Assembly (NCBI GenBank): GCA_963575645.1
Contig: OY754470.1
Span: 10,052,501 to 10,116,500 of the forward strand
Origin: Xanthostigma xanthostigma
Lineage: Eukaryota > Arthropoda > Insecta > Raphidioptera > Raphidiidae
Length of the DNA: 64,000 bases
Reading direction: 5' to 3'
Within the stretch, counting starts at the first letter, position 1, and every line of letters starts with the position of its first letter. A program made the position numbers and the translations under genes. This document shows, piece by piece, positions 1 to 11,791 of the stretch. The notes beneath the pieces were generated by a model. It saw only the letters and a program-made list of their open reading frames with translations, ran no database searches and was not told where the DNA came from.

Positions 1-96
1 CTCCCTGTTTATAACACGTTTTTTTAAAGAGGTTAATGATGAATCGACAACGCTATGATATACAATTAGTACCGATTCATATTATTATTAATGTTA

Positions 97-492
97 CTAG
101 CGGACCCGGCGAACTTCGTACCGCCTAACAGTATAATATATATATATATAGCGGCCCTGTACGTGCTTCGCTACGTATAAAGTGAAATAATAAAACAATT
201 TAATTGGAACATCTATCTATCTATTTTATTTATTTTAAAATATACATGGACGTATATGTGTGTATGTCGAGCACTCCGGCTGCGCCGTCGTGCCCGGTGC
301 AAAAGAACGAATGGGGAAGGAAGAAAAAAAATTTAGGGGTGGACTACCCCTAACATTTAGGGGGATGAAAAATAGATGTTGGTCGATTCTCATAGATACC
401 GGATAAGCACAAAAAATTTCATCAAAATCGGTCAAGCCGTTTCGGAGGAGTATGGCAACAAAAACTGTGACACGAGAATTTTATATATTAGA
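97..492 (-). mobile_element. Non-autonomous Helitron, complete ends
   Basis: On the minus strand the element starts TCTAATATATAAAATTCTCG and ends in CTAG, the 5'-TC...CTAG-3' ends typical of Helitrons. The host base is A before TC and T after CTAG, as expected for insertion between A and T without target duplication. The interior holds a short (TA)n run, a CTAT-rich stretch and the phrase about 'aaaatcggtcaagccgtttc' that many insect Helitrons carry. No coding capacity for Rep/helicase is present, so it was mobilised in trans. Confidence 0.75.
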
Positions 493-1360
493 TATAAATT
501 ATATATTTTGTTAAGACTAATTCTGTTACACCTGATTTTGTCCAGGTGAAGTTTAGAAATTCAGCGTTTCGTTCATTCTAAATTATTATTGCATTTGTAA
601 CTAAAAAAAAAAACTTCTCCTCCTCGTCGACCTGTTCTGCTAGTTTTTTCGAAAAACATTCAACTAATTTCTTATTTCTAACTCAAATGACTTCGAAGAA
701 AGCCTATTTCACTCTTTTTCCATATTGAAGTTCCAAAAAACACATCATAACTAAAGAAGGAAAAATTCCTAGAAGTTCATAAGTACAGCTATTCGTTGAT
801 GAATCAGTCAGTCAGTGTTACAAGCAAACATATTTTGTATAAAGAAAATATTATAAATTTTATTCAAAAAAAGTTTTAATTTTATAAACAGATTATATCT
901 GTACAAAAATGAACAAAAATAATATATTCTTCAATTCAGTCAGAAAATTGCTAATTGTGTTATAACTGTAAAGATGAAAATGAAACCCAAAATGGATGTT
1001 TGGAATTTATAATTAGCAACTTTCTATACGGAATATTTTCACGTCATTTTATAACCGCGTTACGCCATATTAATAATATTTGTATCAGCGTAATGCACGC
1101 ATTGTTACGCACTAAACAACGCGTTGTAACGAATTTATTATGAGCATGCGCTGTATGTAATTAAGATAGTAAGCCAAAAGCATTGAATTGGGCTTTTGAA
1201 TGAAATTTTTTTTTGTCATAAATGGAAAGATCGTATATAAGTTTTATAACAAAACTATTTTTCTTTTTTTTATTTTCGTTATAATTCAAAAGTTATATCA
1301 AATTAAAAATAAATTTTTGTACCCAGTTCCGAGAACGCGCCGACATTTCCCGAACATAAT
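493..1360. other. Intergenic, no gene seen
   Basis: AT-rich sequence without a supported gene. The 1,040-1,140 stretch repeats short GCGTTAC/GCGTAA-like words around an AACGCGTT core. I could not assign this to an element. Confidence 0.5.
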
Positions 1361-1756
1361 GTGACGTCATAATGTTAATTTATATTATTATAATAATAAA
1401 TAATAAATTAATTAGTTATATTTAATGAAAAATATTTAGTTTCTCATAAATTACAGTCACATTATTATTTTGTGAAAAAAAAAACTTCCATTGATGCTTT
1501 CGCAACTCGAACCGCAGCTGAATTGAACCGAAAATATATCATTTTTTAGAAAATCTGTGATCATAAATAATATCTACAGTAAGTATATTAGCAGAATTGG
1601 CTTTTATAAAAGATTTGTCACACATTATTAAATATAATTACTTGTCAACAAAATTTTTTTATACTAAATTTAGGATAGGTTTAGTCAATACACATGTAGA
1701 AGCCATTGATAGTAGTATACTGCGTATATAGGTACATTTTAACATTATGACGTCAC
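1361..1756. mobile_element. Terminal-inverted-repeat element (MITE-like)
   Basis: An 18-bp perfect inverted pair, GTGACGTCATAATGTTAA at 1,361-1,378 and its complement at 1,739-1,756, brackets about 360 bp of non-coding AT-rich DNA. The arrangement fits a miniature inverted-repeat element, but no clear target duplication was found. The true ends may lie slightly outside, because flanking bases are partly symmetrical. Confidence 0.5.
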
Positions 1757-2290
1757 AACTGTCAAAAACAATTTTAGTGCGTTTGCAGTCACGTGATTTT
1801 TTTAATATTATATCAATTTTAAATTGCTTATAATTAATTTAAAAAAAGTTTTTTGAAAGTTTTTCGCATCGATTATCAATATTATTTATAAGTAAGTTTT
1901 AAAATACAATAAAAAAATCGATAATTATTTTTTTTCACAAGCCTAATTGCATCCTCCGCTTACCACAAAAAAGGGATTGTACAATATTATCAATCTCCCT
2001 TTATAGTGAACATGAGAGTGATCAAGATTTTTGATTATGGTACATCAAAGATCTTATAACTTACTACTCGGCTCCGACAAAGCAAATTCATTCCGAAATC
2101 TACTTAAGTTTCAGTACTTTTACTTTGTATTTTGAAAATTCCAGATAAGATCAGGATCACGCAGTGCCCTAACTAGCCTTTTGTGCGCCCGGTGCGAGCT
2201 TCTGTAATAACTGCGTCTAATCTTAAAACTTGGTACTAGTTCGAGCTCCGTAGGTCTGCGCCCTGTGCCTGCACATGATATAAAAAATGT
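1757..2290. other. Intergenic, possible repeat fragment
   Basis: No gene. Around 2,160-2,275 a less AT-rich stretch (gcgcccggtgcgagc...) resembles ends of dispersed insect repeats with a 'cagtg...ctaac' start, but only one end is visible. Confidence 0.35.
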
Positions 2291-2291
2291 A

Positions 2292-3263
2292 TTTTTTTAA
2301 CCGACGAAAAACAAAAACGGAGGAGGTTCTCAATTCGACGCGTATATTTTTTTTTTTTTATTTTTTTTTTTTTTTTATTTATGTATGACCACGCATAACT
2401 TTTTACAGAGTAGTCCGATTTTGATAATTATTTTTTTGTTTGAAAGGGTATACCCTGAAGTTGGTCCCATATAAATTTGGTAGAAAAATTCCAACCCTAA
2501 GGGTAGGAAAACAGGGGATGATTGATTGTTCACTCACTGATTGTAATGTATGACCACACATAACTTTTTACAGAGCGGTCCAATTTTGATAATTATTTTT
2601 TTATTGGATAGGGTATACCTCGAGGTTCGTCTCATATAAATTTGGAAAAAAAATTTCTACCCTAAGGGTGGGAAAATAGGGGTGATTTATTGTTCACTCA
2701 CAGATTTTCATGCTGAGTTGTGTATATTACAATTATAAATTATATAGCCACAAAAAATTATTAAATAAAAACTTTTTAACAAAAAAATTAAACCGCCGAA
2801 AAACTGAAAAGCAAAAAATAATAAATCTTTTTATTTAACTAAGTTCTATCTAAGTAGTTGAACGTATGTGACAGTCTAGTATATCTAAGTAATTTTGAGT
2901 CGGCGTCAAACCATCAATGAACAAAGATCACTAAAAGAAATAACCAAATCAAATTAACAATGATACGTGAAATCTCCAGCGATAAACATTAACATTCTAA
3001 ACATGCGCTCTCCACACGACCACTCGCAAAGACGTGTGCCCTCAGTGTGCCCGTTAGGGTTGCTCTGTCGCTGATATTAACTTCGTGAACGCTCAGAGAT
3101 TTCCGGCGAAGGATTGTTGACGCCGACTCAAAATTACTTAGATATACTAGACTGTCACATACGTTCAACTACTTAGATAGAACTTAGTTAAATAAAAAGA
3201 TTTATTATTTTTTGCTTTTCAGTTTTTCGGCGGTTTAATTTTTTTGTTAAAAAGTTTTTATTT
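2292..3263 (+). mobile_element. Composite interspersed repeat with 146-bp terminal hairpin arms
   Basis: The head (ttttaaccgacgaaaaac...ggaggagg) matches a widespread unclassified insect repeat. Next come two tandem copies of a ~165-bp unit (2,381-2,545 and 2,546-2,708), each beginning atgtatgacc. The tail is an inverted repeat with 146-nt arms (2,763-2,908 and 3,118-3,263) that looks perfect by eye, around a ~210-bp loop. The arm tips read ttttaacaaaaaaattaaac. A second copy with the same design but different arm sequence lies at 29,780-30,306. No coding region was seen. Confidence 0.65.
2381..2708 (+). repeat. Tandem duplication of ~165-bp repeat unit
   Basis: Two diverged copies begin at 2,381 and 2,546. 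Both run through 'cataactttttacagag', 'attttgataattatttttt', 'gggtatacc', 'ccctaagggt' and 'ttgttcactca'. They sit inside the composite repeat described above. Confidence 0.8.
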
Positions 3264-3919
3264 ATATGATCATTGGTCACCCATCAACAAAATATTTGTC
3301 GACTCTTGAGCAAAGATATGTAACGACCGGTCCACACCCGGACTGCAGATGGTACGAAACTGGACCGCGCTTACAAAGAGAGAGTTTTCAAATGCGGAAA
3401 AATTTATGTAAAAGTAAATATATTTAAATATTTTCTCCATTATTCAGTTTCATTTGTAACATTTTTTGTAAGATATATTATCGATAGAAAAAAACGTTGT
3501 ATTTTCTAGGTCACGAAGTTTTTTTCAAAAACATCCGAACCCTAGTAGAAATTTCTTGCCGTCCCCTGCTGGAATGTCTTCAAGCCCTATAGACAGTATT
3601 TCTAATACCTAGCGTGTAAGTTATGAAACAAAAATAATTTGAATTAATACTCATATTTAGTTATTCCCGAAATTAGAAGTTTGTTTTGGTATACGTCGAA
3701 TATAATTCAAAACTAACAGTTCTTTAACAATCATTTCATATTATTACAGCGCTCTCTTATGAGTGTGTGCTGTAAGTACTTTTATTTAATACTACTTTCT
3801 AATAAATTAAGCGTAGTTCACGTACAATTATTTAGATGTCAGAGTATGCAAGTATAAAATAAGATTTATAGATGGTGTGCTCTTGCAAGTTTTCTCAATA
3901 TTTCGAATATATATGTCTA
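3264..3919. other. Intergenic, nothing supported
   Basis: AT-rich, with no ORF, RNA gene or clear repeat boundary. Confidence 0.4.
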
Positions 3920-3948
3920 CTAGCCGTTACCCGCGACTTCGCCCGAAT
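3920..3948 (-). mobile_element. Helitron 3' end fragment
   Basis: On the minus strand it ends ...gggtaacggCTAG followed by host T, with the gcgaagtcgcggg hairpin just inside. This is a standard Helitron 3' terminus. The body has been lost or replaced by the repeat that follows. Confidence 0.55.
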
Positions 3949-4284
3949 ATAGGAATAAAATCGTCATCGAACCATTAGGGTGCAAACATGTACTTCTGTC
4001 TTTTTTTACGCCGTAAGCACTGGCGTATCCAGAAGAGCAAAATAAGCACGGAGGACGCGGCTTAATAAATTTCTAATTTGCTCCTTCCTGGGCCAAAAGC
4101 TGGGTGCGCCCATGTTAACGTCATAGAAAAAGTTTTTGAAACAGAGATACTTTATTCAGATTGCATGCAAGTACATCAACAAATCCTAACATCGAAGAAA
4201 GAGACGCAGATATATTTTCGATACGCTTTGCTGCCTTCGCTTACCGCACATTGAGTAGATACAGACAATGATTCAAATAGTAAA
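3949..4284 (+). repeat. Dispersed repeat, copy 1 (direct pair with 63,568-63,903)
   Basis: About 330 bp starting ataggaataaaatcg and ending near cattgagtagata...gattca are closely matched by 63,568-63,903 in the same orientation. Inside is a small unit bounded by tggcgtatccag and ctgggtgcgccca, like the ends of a miniature element of about 95 bp (4,019-4,113). Confidence 0.75.
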
Positions 4285-5574
4285 TTTTTAAATATATGTG
4301 ATGAACACATCTTTGGGTACTGTGTACTGTGCATGGCCAAATTCACTTCGAACTGATGACATTTTTTTAAACAATTTGAAATTAAAAAATTCTTAAGTAT
4401 GGTCAAATAAAAAAATATTTATTTTTCTATAACATATACATACTTTAAACATAACATTAATATTTTACAAATTGAGCTAATCTTTAGACGTACAATAATA
4501 TGAATATTCACAGACAGAATGAGAAAATGATTTTTAATAATATTGAAATAATATAATATATCTTATAAATAATATATGTTCTGGAAAACGAACAGTTTTT
4601 TTTTCATTTTGGATTATTTAACAATTAAATTTTAATTTCACAATGGATATTAAAACAATTGATCAAATAATTATTGCAACAATAAGAGTGTTTTCCTTCC
4701 TAATCAAAGGTTATATTTGATAAGTTTTATTTTGAATTTGGAAAGGTGCGTGTGCAAAGTATTTTTCCTAAATATTTCAATATTATTATATCGGTTGAAT
4801 AAAAAAATAATAATTTAATGTCTTTACATTTAGATTTAAGATTGTTGGTGTCAAGATCAACATTTTTAGATTGTGCATCTAAGTTTCGTAGTGCTTTTTT
4901 TTAATCTTTTTAATTTGAATTACGTTTTACGCATAGCTAATTAAAAACCAAGATTTTTTGGTGAAAATACAAATCACTATAAACATCTGTGCCTTAAAAT
5001 TTAAGAAAACAATTGTTAAGGCAAAGATTCTAGTGACTAGAAAGAATAATAATAATTATTATCAACAAATTTAACTTTATATACAATAAATTAATACTAA
5101 AAACAACAGTGATAAATACGTAATGAGATGACTCTAAAAAAATATATTATTTGGAATGACAATATTCTGATAACACGAATGCCTATACGAAATGCAATAA
5201 ATAATCAAAGACTTTGAAATTTTGGATTCAGCTTGCAGTAGGAAACTTCTTCATTAAAAAAATCAGCCACTGTCATTAATAGTTGTCGCCATTATCGTAG
5301 TTACCTGTCAAACAAAAACAAAATTAGATAGGTACATGAACGTCTAACTTAAAAAATTCTTCGAATTGCCAATGAATTATTATTTTTTGATTATAGACCG
5401 CGCAATAACCATTTTTATTGTCTGAACTACCTATTTTTTTTTGTTTCTTCCAAGGAACACGTTTTTGTTAGAAAAGTTATTTCTTAGTGCCGTTATGATA
5501 TGCTTCCAATGAAGCCAGCGAAAATAAATACAGTTATATCTTCAGTATAAAGTAGTGTTGATCCAATAGAATGT
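4285..5574. other. Intergenic, no feature seen
   Basis: Very AT-rich, with no convincing ORF, RNA or repeat. Confidence 0.45.
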
Positions 5575-5610
5575 TACGATGAAGGAAGGTTTTGGTTAAG
5601 GATCATAAAT

Positions 5611-5680
5611 AAGCTTTACCAATGTTACGCTAGTGCGCAACGTTTCGAAAAATTTATTTTCATCTTCAGGGATTCAAGCT
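5611..5680 (-). ncRNA. Candidate hammerhead-like motif (left arm)
   Basis: CTGAAGA lies at 5,663-5,669 and GAAACG at 5,641-5,646 on the minus strand. Stem III would be 5,624-5,641, with seven pairs including one G-U and the loop ACTA. Stem I would pair AGCTT with AAGCT across an internal loop. CUGANGA and GAAA fit the hammerhead core; one extra U between the core and stem II, and a C-A mismatch in stem III, do not. Confidence 0.35.
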
Positions 5681-5774
5681 GGTCAAATGGTGGTAAATTG
5701 TTCTAACAACATACATGATCATTATAATTATATTATATTATTATATTCTTAGAACAATTTACCACCATTTGACC

Positions 5775-5845
5775 AGCTTGAGGCCCTGAAGATAAAAGTA
5801 ATTTTTTCGAAACGTTGGCTACTAGCGTAACATTGGTAAAGCTTA
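5775..5845 (+). ncRNA. Candidate hammerhead-like motif (right arm)
   Basis: Mirror copy with CTGAAGA at 5,786-5,792 and GAAACG at 5,809-5,814. Its stem III is weaker (GTTGGC against GCGTAAC). Confidence 0.3.
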
Positions 5846-5880
5846 TTTATGATTCTCAACCAAAACCTTCCTTCATCGTA

Positions 5881-6696
5881 TGTGCAGTTATAGCAAGTTC
5901 TTTTAATGGACGACTGGATTTAAAGTTAATCCGAAATTCTCGTTGACTTTTTGTAAAAGTTCGGTTCGATTCAATTTACACTATTTAATGTTATGTGCCA
6001 TGCTAGAGATATTAGTAATTTATTAATTGAATTGACTTTAATGAGTTCATAGAAAAATATAAATAAATGTGCAAAATTTGAATAAAGAAAACCACAATAA
6101 TTTAACCATAATTTGTAAGAAAAAAGATAAAAATAAAATAGATAATTTAATTAGGAATATATATTTATGGTACATGAAGTAACTGCGGTAAATTATGGGT
6201 AAAAAAAAGAATGATTTTGTCAAACCAGATAAACTACTAGACTGGTTATTTACACGAGTATCTTAATATTGGCGGTGTCTAATTTATTGAATTGCCTTTC
6301 TAATCGAAATAAGGTGGAGCTCTTTGTAAACTTTGCAATAATATAAATAATTAACTGGTTGTTGTGTTGCCAAAGGAGTTTGTCTCTTCGTATTATTTTT
6401 TTCATGTTGTTTATGCGTCATAGATACATTTTAAAAGCATTTAGTGTTTAGTAAAATGAAATAAAATGTAAAATAATTAAGAAATTAATTATTAGACGAA
6501 AAGAAATATTAAATGTCCGCAAATTATTGTTTTATGATAGAAAAGTTAATTGTAAAAGTCAAGTTATATTTTGTATAAACAAAAGTAGACTGAAATGTAT
6601 GAAAGATTATAGACGTTCGACAACTGAGATCGTTAGCGATGAAATGTATGAACATTATAATTAGATGATAACTAATTCAGTACGGTATTAAGTACC
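5881..6696. other. Intergenic, downstream of the secreted-protein gene
   Basis: AT-rich DNA between the hairpin element and the poly(A) site. Nothing else is supported. Confidence 0.4.
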
Positions 6697-6702
6697 TTTA
6701 TT
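6697..6702 (-). terminator. Poly(A) signal AATAAA
   Basis: AATAAA on the minus strand, about 55 nt after the TGA stop of exon 5. It is a good distance for 3'-end formation of the secreted-protein mRNA. Confidence 0.65.
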
Positions 6703-6756
6703 CGGTAAAAACGTTAAGTCGTGTGTAGATCAGTACAGATTCAGTCTTTTTAAAGT

Positions 6757-7886
6757 TCAGGGACGTCTACGATATCGCTTCATCGTTGCTGAAGACATGA
6801 ACGTCGGTGATTTCAGTTCATATACGATTGATTTCTGAATATTATACCCCGGATGTCTTGAGGGTGCATTTTTTTTACTTTTAGGTCGAACGCCCATTAC
6901 ATAATATTTTGAACCTGAAGGAATTGAATCATATCCATAATGTCCTCCGTATGTCGGTCCAGGACCAGGCATGAATTTGTATGACACAGGGTTTCCATAG
7001 GAATCAACAATTTCTTTGTCTGGAAGTGGCTTGAAATCTGGAATTGGTGGTGGAGGTCCAGCATAATTCTCTAACGGTAAATGTGCTATGTTTGCTTCGA
7101 CATGATTAATTGGTGTAACATTTTCGTTATTTTCTTCAACCTGATAATCAGGACTACCAGAAGGTTGAATATTTATTTGAATATCGTAATTATCCAAAGA
7201 TGCTCCAGGGCCTGACAACTCAGGATTGAGCTGTAATGGAAAGACTACGGGTCCCGCACCAGGTTGTGGTGTTGAAGAAACGCTTACATCGGCAGGACGG
7301 GGCTCGGGACCTGATGGGTTACCGTTGTTGAAAACTTGCACATCGTGACTCAGTCCGACATGAATATTTGATGAATAATCATAGCCGGGAGAGGGTTGAT
7401 CAGTAGGATAACTGGATTGACCAGACGGACTGAATAAATGAGAAGTTGAATGATCAACTGAAAGATGACCAGAAGAATAATCTTGGCCAGATGGACTCGG
7501 CGAATCAGATGGCGCTGTATGACTCGAGCCAAGTGAATGACCATAGCTTGATGGAATAGCAACATCATTAGCTGAAGGATGGTTAGATTCGGTATCGGTA
7601 TGAGAACTGCCTGACGATGAAGAGGCACCTGCTATATTCTTGCCAAAGGTAGCAGATGACGAACTAAGGATAGTTTGGATCAATGCTGATGGTATTTCGG
7701 AAAAACTGGATAGTTGGTAAGGTTCGTCAGGTGGGGAAGGACCGTGTCTCGGTGGCTCATTATAGTGATGTCCGTGTCCGTTGTTTATTGTTACAACTCC
7801 TGAATGTGGTTGGTTCAAGTTTGGTTGCATTGGCTTCAGTATTACGAGTCCTGCATGGTAGCCGTCTGGTACTGTTCCTTTATTAC
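6757..7886 (-). CDS. Secreted low-complexity protein, exon 5 (C-terminal 375 residues)
   Basis: Last and largest exon, continuous from the acceptor ACAAAG/GTAATAAAG at 7,887 to TGA at 6,757-6,759. Joined to exon 4 in phase 1, it encodes residues 265-640. The order is a His/Pro segment (GHGHHYNEPP), a long Ser-rich region with repeated SPSG, SSYG and SGQ-type words, a Pro-rich patch (AGPPPPIPDFKPLP), a Tyr/Gly segment (GGHYGYDS) and a basic tail ending KRYRRRP. No catalytic motif or transmembrane segment is visible. An alternative in-frame acceptor (TAAAG/GAACAG, exon start 7,877) would remove three residues; the upstream one has the better pyrimidine tract. The product looks structural and extracellular, but the function is unknown. 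Confidence 0.85.
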
Positions 7887-10240
7887 CTTTGTCACAAAGT
7901 CAAGTCAAAGTTAAATTAGTACAGTATAAAGTTATGGTCCGTCTACGCTTTAAACGGATACGGGAATTGATACAATCCATTTTAGAGTGTTTGTCACAGG
8001 AACTGGTCTAAAGTAATGTAAACAAATATTGGGCAAACGAGTGCAATCGAAAATAAGCGATTAACATCCGTTTAAAAAGTAGACATATGGATAAATAACT
8101 TATGTAATTATAAACTAAGGTCTTTAAACTATATATGTCGATGTATCAAACGTGAATTTCACATACGAAGGGCAACGCCTACCTATGACAAAAAGAAAGT
8201 AAGAAAGTGACTTCATAATAAGTGAATTATTCAGTTAGGTAAATAAACAAATGCAGTAATCGTTTATTTGATTTGCTAAATGTTCGATAAACTGAAATGA
8301 TTATATTGATGCTTTCAATTGTTCGGGAAATGTTCTTAACCTCATTACCTTGACATTAATTGGACAAAAATTAATTACAACAAATTTTAAAATACGGAGA
8401 AACGTGTTTAGCTATTCATGTTTGCATAAATTCGAGAAGGTGAAACTGCGCTGATTGTGTGTTGTCGATTCCGCGGAACGTCAAGTTTATGTAATATTTA
8501 AATTTTATAATTATGATTTGAAAAAATTGATTCCGTAAGGATTCTCCAATCAATTTTGTAATTTTTTCCGTTCCTTTCACAAATTTCAAAAACGAAACAA
8601 AAAAATATTCTTTAATTTTGAAATAATTATATAGGTACCTAGATATTATTAAAAATAATAATCAATCAGTTAAAGCTTGAAAATTTTCCTCCAGGATAAA
8701 CAGGCGCGATAAATAACCACCGTCATATTTTGTAATACAAAATATTTCAAATAATCTAACATTACAATGTTGCCGCATATCTTGGAATCGTGTATGATTT
8801 TACAGCCGTGAATAAAAATATTTCAAATAAGTTTCCATTATATGCATAGAAAAAATACAGAAACCGACACAAGTAATTTTACATTTTCGTTGAGATAAAT
8901 GTATTATGTATTCATTTTTATCTTCAGTAACTCTTGTAGAGTAATACAATTATCTTAGTACTAAATAGGCCAGGTATGATGTCACAGGAAATATATCAGC
9001 TGAATCATCCGAAGTAAAGAAGATTATTCGCGGTTACATGTTATTCAAGCGACCGCCATGTTCTAAGAGAGAGTGGAACTAATCTGCCGGTGTGCTATGC
9101 CGTCATTTTGTGAGCGCAAAAAAGGAGCGGCTGATTTTTCAAAGCAGTAGAATATCAATAAATCAATAAATAGAGAGGACAAAAAACTGCATTTTTGAAT
9201 TTCAAACAAAATTTTACCGCGAAACATTTTTTTATGTAAAAAAAGGTCTGTTGTCTTTCAATTTTGATATTACTTCACACGTTCAATGAACACATTACTA
9301 ATATAACCGGGTTACGTAAAACGATTGTGATTTTAGATAATGTCTTAACGACTAATTACGCTGTTTTATTTGTCATAGTTCGATAACCATTTGAGCGACA
9401 TAGATTCAAATAATCCAAAACCTAACAATGTTTATGTCGTACCTTGTATATTAGGTAATTTAGTGCATTGAACTTATTTCTCAATGTCATTGTGATATTG
9501 TGCGATCATTTTGCAATGCACTTGCTACCATTAATCTAATACAGTGATTTGTTCCATTTTACTAATAACACCAAAAGTGTACTCAGGTACGTGTGAATAA
9601 TATTAATTTTTATTCAATATGCTCTTTAAATTAACTCATTGTAATAATTACCATTAATAAGAAGCATATTAAACGAAAAGTATTTTGTAAGCAAAACGGG
9701 AGTTTTCAATCATTTTAGGCGCAACTAAAGTTTTTGAATTTAAACAGTTTCTCTGCAAAATAATTAAGATTAGTGTGTCACTGTAGGATCTTCGCTGTAA
9801 ACATTTAGTCTTAGAATGTTAATGGATGATACCACTCAACAAGGGCGTAGATATAGGAGGATACAGGGGGTATTTACTCCCCACCGTCAGGATGATTATA
9901 ATAAATAAAACTGAAAATAATACGAATACCTGGCTAAAAAATAAAATTTAGAAATACTTTTTGAAAAGGAATCTGTAAAATTAGTTTGGGAATAATATTT
10001 TGCCTGACATCTTCCTTCGTGAGTATTTTTGTGCGGTTTTAATAAAACTTAAAAAAATATTGATTTTTTTGCTTCACCTCTGAAAAAAAAAATATCTACG
10101 CTTTTGCCACTCAAATTAGATGACACTCTCACGGTCAAATGTTTGACTTAACTTTATTTTCATCAGGATTAATTAAGTATTTATAAAAAAAACTTTGTAA
10201 ACCCATTTTTGAAATACCACCTAATGCAGCTATATTGTAC
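7887..10240 (-). other. Intron 4 of the secreted-protein gene (2,354 nt)
   Basis: Donor GTACAATATA at 10,240 and acceptor ACAAAG at 7,887. The contents are mostly unique AT-rich DNA. Near 9,836-9,850 and 10,100-10,120 an inverted 'gcgtagatat' word hints at a degraded inserted element of about 280 bp. No gene on either strand is supported inside. Confidence 0.65.
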
Positions 10241-10435
10241 CTTCATATGACGCATAATATTTTTGAGGTATATATTGATTCGAAGGAACTTGGTGTTGTG
10301 AGTAACCACCGCCATGGGTTTGATACGTCGGTCCACTTGGTACTGGGGATCCGTAGTGTGCTGCTGGTGTTGAAAAACCGCCAGGGATTGCTACAGCACT
10401 TCCAGCATGAGCAGTTGGGGTTGAGTAAGCGTAAC
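10241..10435 (-). CDS. Secreted low-complexity protein, exon 4 (Tyr/Gly/Pro/Ser segment)
   Basis: Encodes residues 201-264 plus the split glycines at 200 and 265. The acceptor is TTCTGTATAG/GTTACG and the donor ATGAAG/GTACAA. The reading frame is open on the minus strand only in the phase given by exon 3, and exon length (195 nt) keeps the phase. The peptide begins GYAYSTPTAHAG and is rich in Tyr, Gly, Pro, Ser and His with no charged core, like flexible cuticular or matrix proteins. Composition is the only functional hint. Confidence 0.8.
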
Positions 10436-11791
10436 CTATACAGAATTTGTTAAAAATTTATTTTTAAATATCAACACAAACGACTATTTCCTACAAAAAC
10501 AATAGAATGGCAAAAATAGGTCACTTTTTGTGATTATTCTCAAAAGGTCTTAAAATTATTTCGTTTATTTTTAATCAAAATTATTTTGTCGCAATATTTT
10601 GAAACAAAAAAATATATTAGAATTGATATACCAATCATTATTTCTTAACAAAAAAAAACATGCATAATGCATGTAATATTTATCAATGATTGCACGGAAT
10701 TACGGAAAATAAATTTAAGTACTATAATATTTAATAATTTATAATAGCATATATTAAACATATAAAATAATAAATCGAATTAATAATGCGTAATATGTTA
10801 TTAGACAAGTTGTACTTATTTCAAAGAGGATATGATTGAATAAAGTGCGTGTGTTAATTATAATAAAATTGCGCATTGATAGTTTGAAATAAACTTACAA
10901 AACACTACAAAATTACTGAAAAATACTTTCTCAACTCCAGGTTTTGAATATATTTCTCTGTCGAGTGCGTATTGAATTAATTAAATAATACATTGTCGTA
11001 TATTGAGGAAGTTTCATTAATACAAGAAGTTGTTTCCTACATTACGATTTACGGCGGAAATAAAATAAAACCTTAGTATGCTTAAAAACTTTTTGTGGTC
11101 TTTTTAAAAGGAAATTGTTTTATAGTATTCTGAATTAATATTTTACATTTTATCGGTTTGATGAAATAATTGACATAATTAAAATTTATACAACGATTTT
11201 CCTGGTGATAATTTACTATCTGAGTAATTTAACAGCATGTGGGACGAAGATTTTATTATCGAAATTCTTAATTCAAAATAGATTTTGATAAACGTCTTAG
11301 TTCTGGGATACTAAATTAGTAACAGTTAATAGTTTCGAATAAACCTGGAACGATTTTTAAAATACGGACTGAACAAAAAAGTCAGTACATAGTAAATTAC
11401 GGTTTGTTGACCCAAGTAAGCTGCTACATCAGTTATTCAAAATTCTACGAAATAAATGACAAACTTACTGGGAAATACATATATTTTTTAATATGCCTAT
11501 CAAACAACTAATAACGTTTCGTGTATACCCTGTCGAATTCTTTTATTATTTGCAATTGAAATAAACAAGTGCAGATATAATATTGCTTTGATTGCGTTCC
11601 AACATCATTATTCAGACTAAAGGGACACGGTCTTCCAAAAGACCAATTTAATTCTGATTAATTCCTTGATTTGATGAACCGGTGGCCCAATTAATCGGAA
11701 TCGACTGTATATATTTATCATTTTATTTTTCTTTTAAACTATTACAAAATAATTCGAAATATATATTTTTATAGTGGTTCAAATATATTAC
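10436..11791 (-). other. Intron 3 of the secreted-protein gene (1,356 nt)
   Basis: Donor CAG/GTAATA at 11,791 and acceptor TATAG at 10,436, phase 1. AT-rich, with no recognisable element or gene. Confidence 0.7.

Larger units (their letters stand above)
5575..5880. mobile_element. Inverted pair of hammerhead-like hairpin units
   Basis: Arms 5,575-~5,710 and ~5,750-5,880 are near-perfect reverse complements around a ~40-nt AT spacer. Each arm, read outward from the centre, carries CTGAAGAT, a short A/T hairpin, CGAAACGTTG, a second hairpin (GTTGCGC..GCGTAAC in the left arm) and GGTAAAGCTT, which can pair with AGCTT upstream of CTGAAGA. This resembles the core and three stems of a hammerhead ribozyme as found in Penelope-like elements and retrozymes. 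An extra base before stem II makes activity uncertain. Confidence 0.6.

Noticed and set aside
7350-7628. 92-codon open frame on the minus strand, rich in Ile/Leu/His
   Set aside because: It is the alternate frame of the Ser/Pro-rich exon 5; composition follows from shifted repeats and no signal supports it.
9055-9170. Short frame MPSFCERKKGAADFSKQ
   Set aside because: 17 codons, no splice or promoter context, likely repeat-derived.
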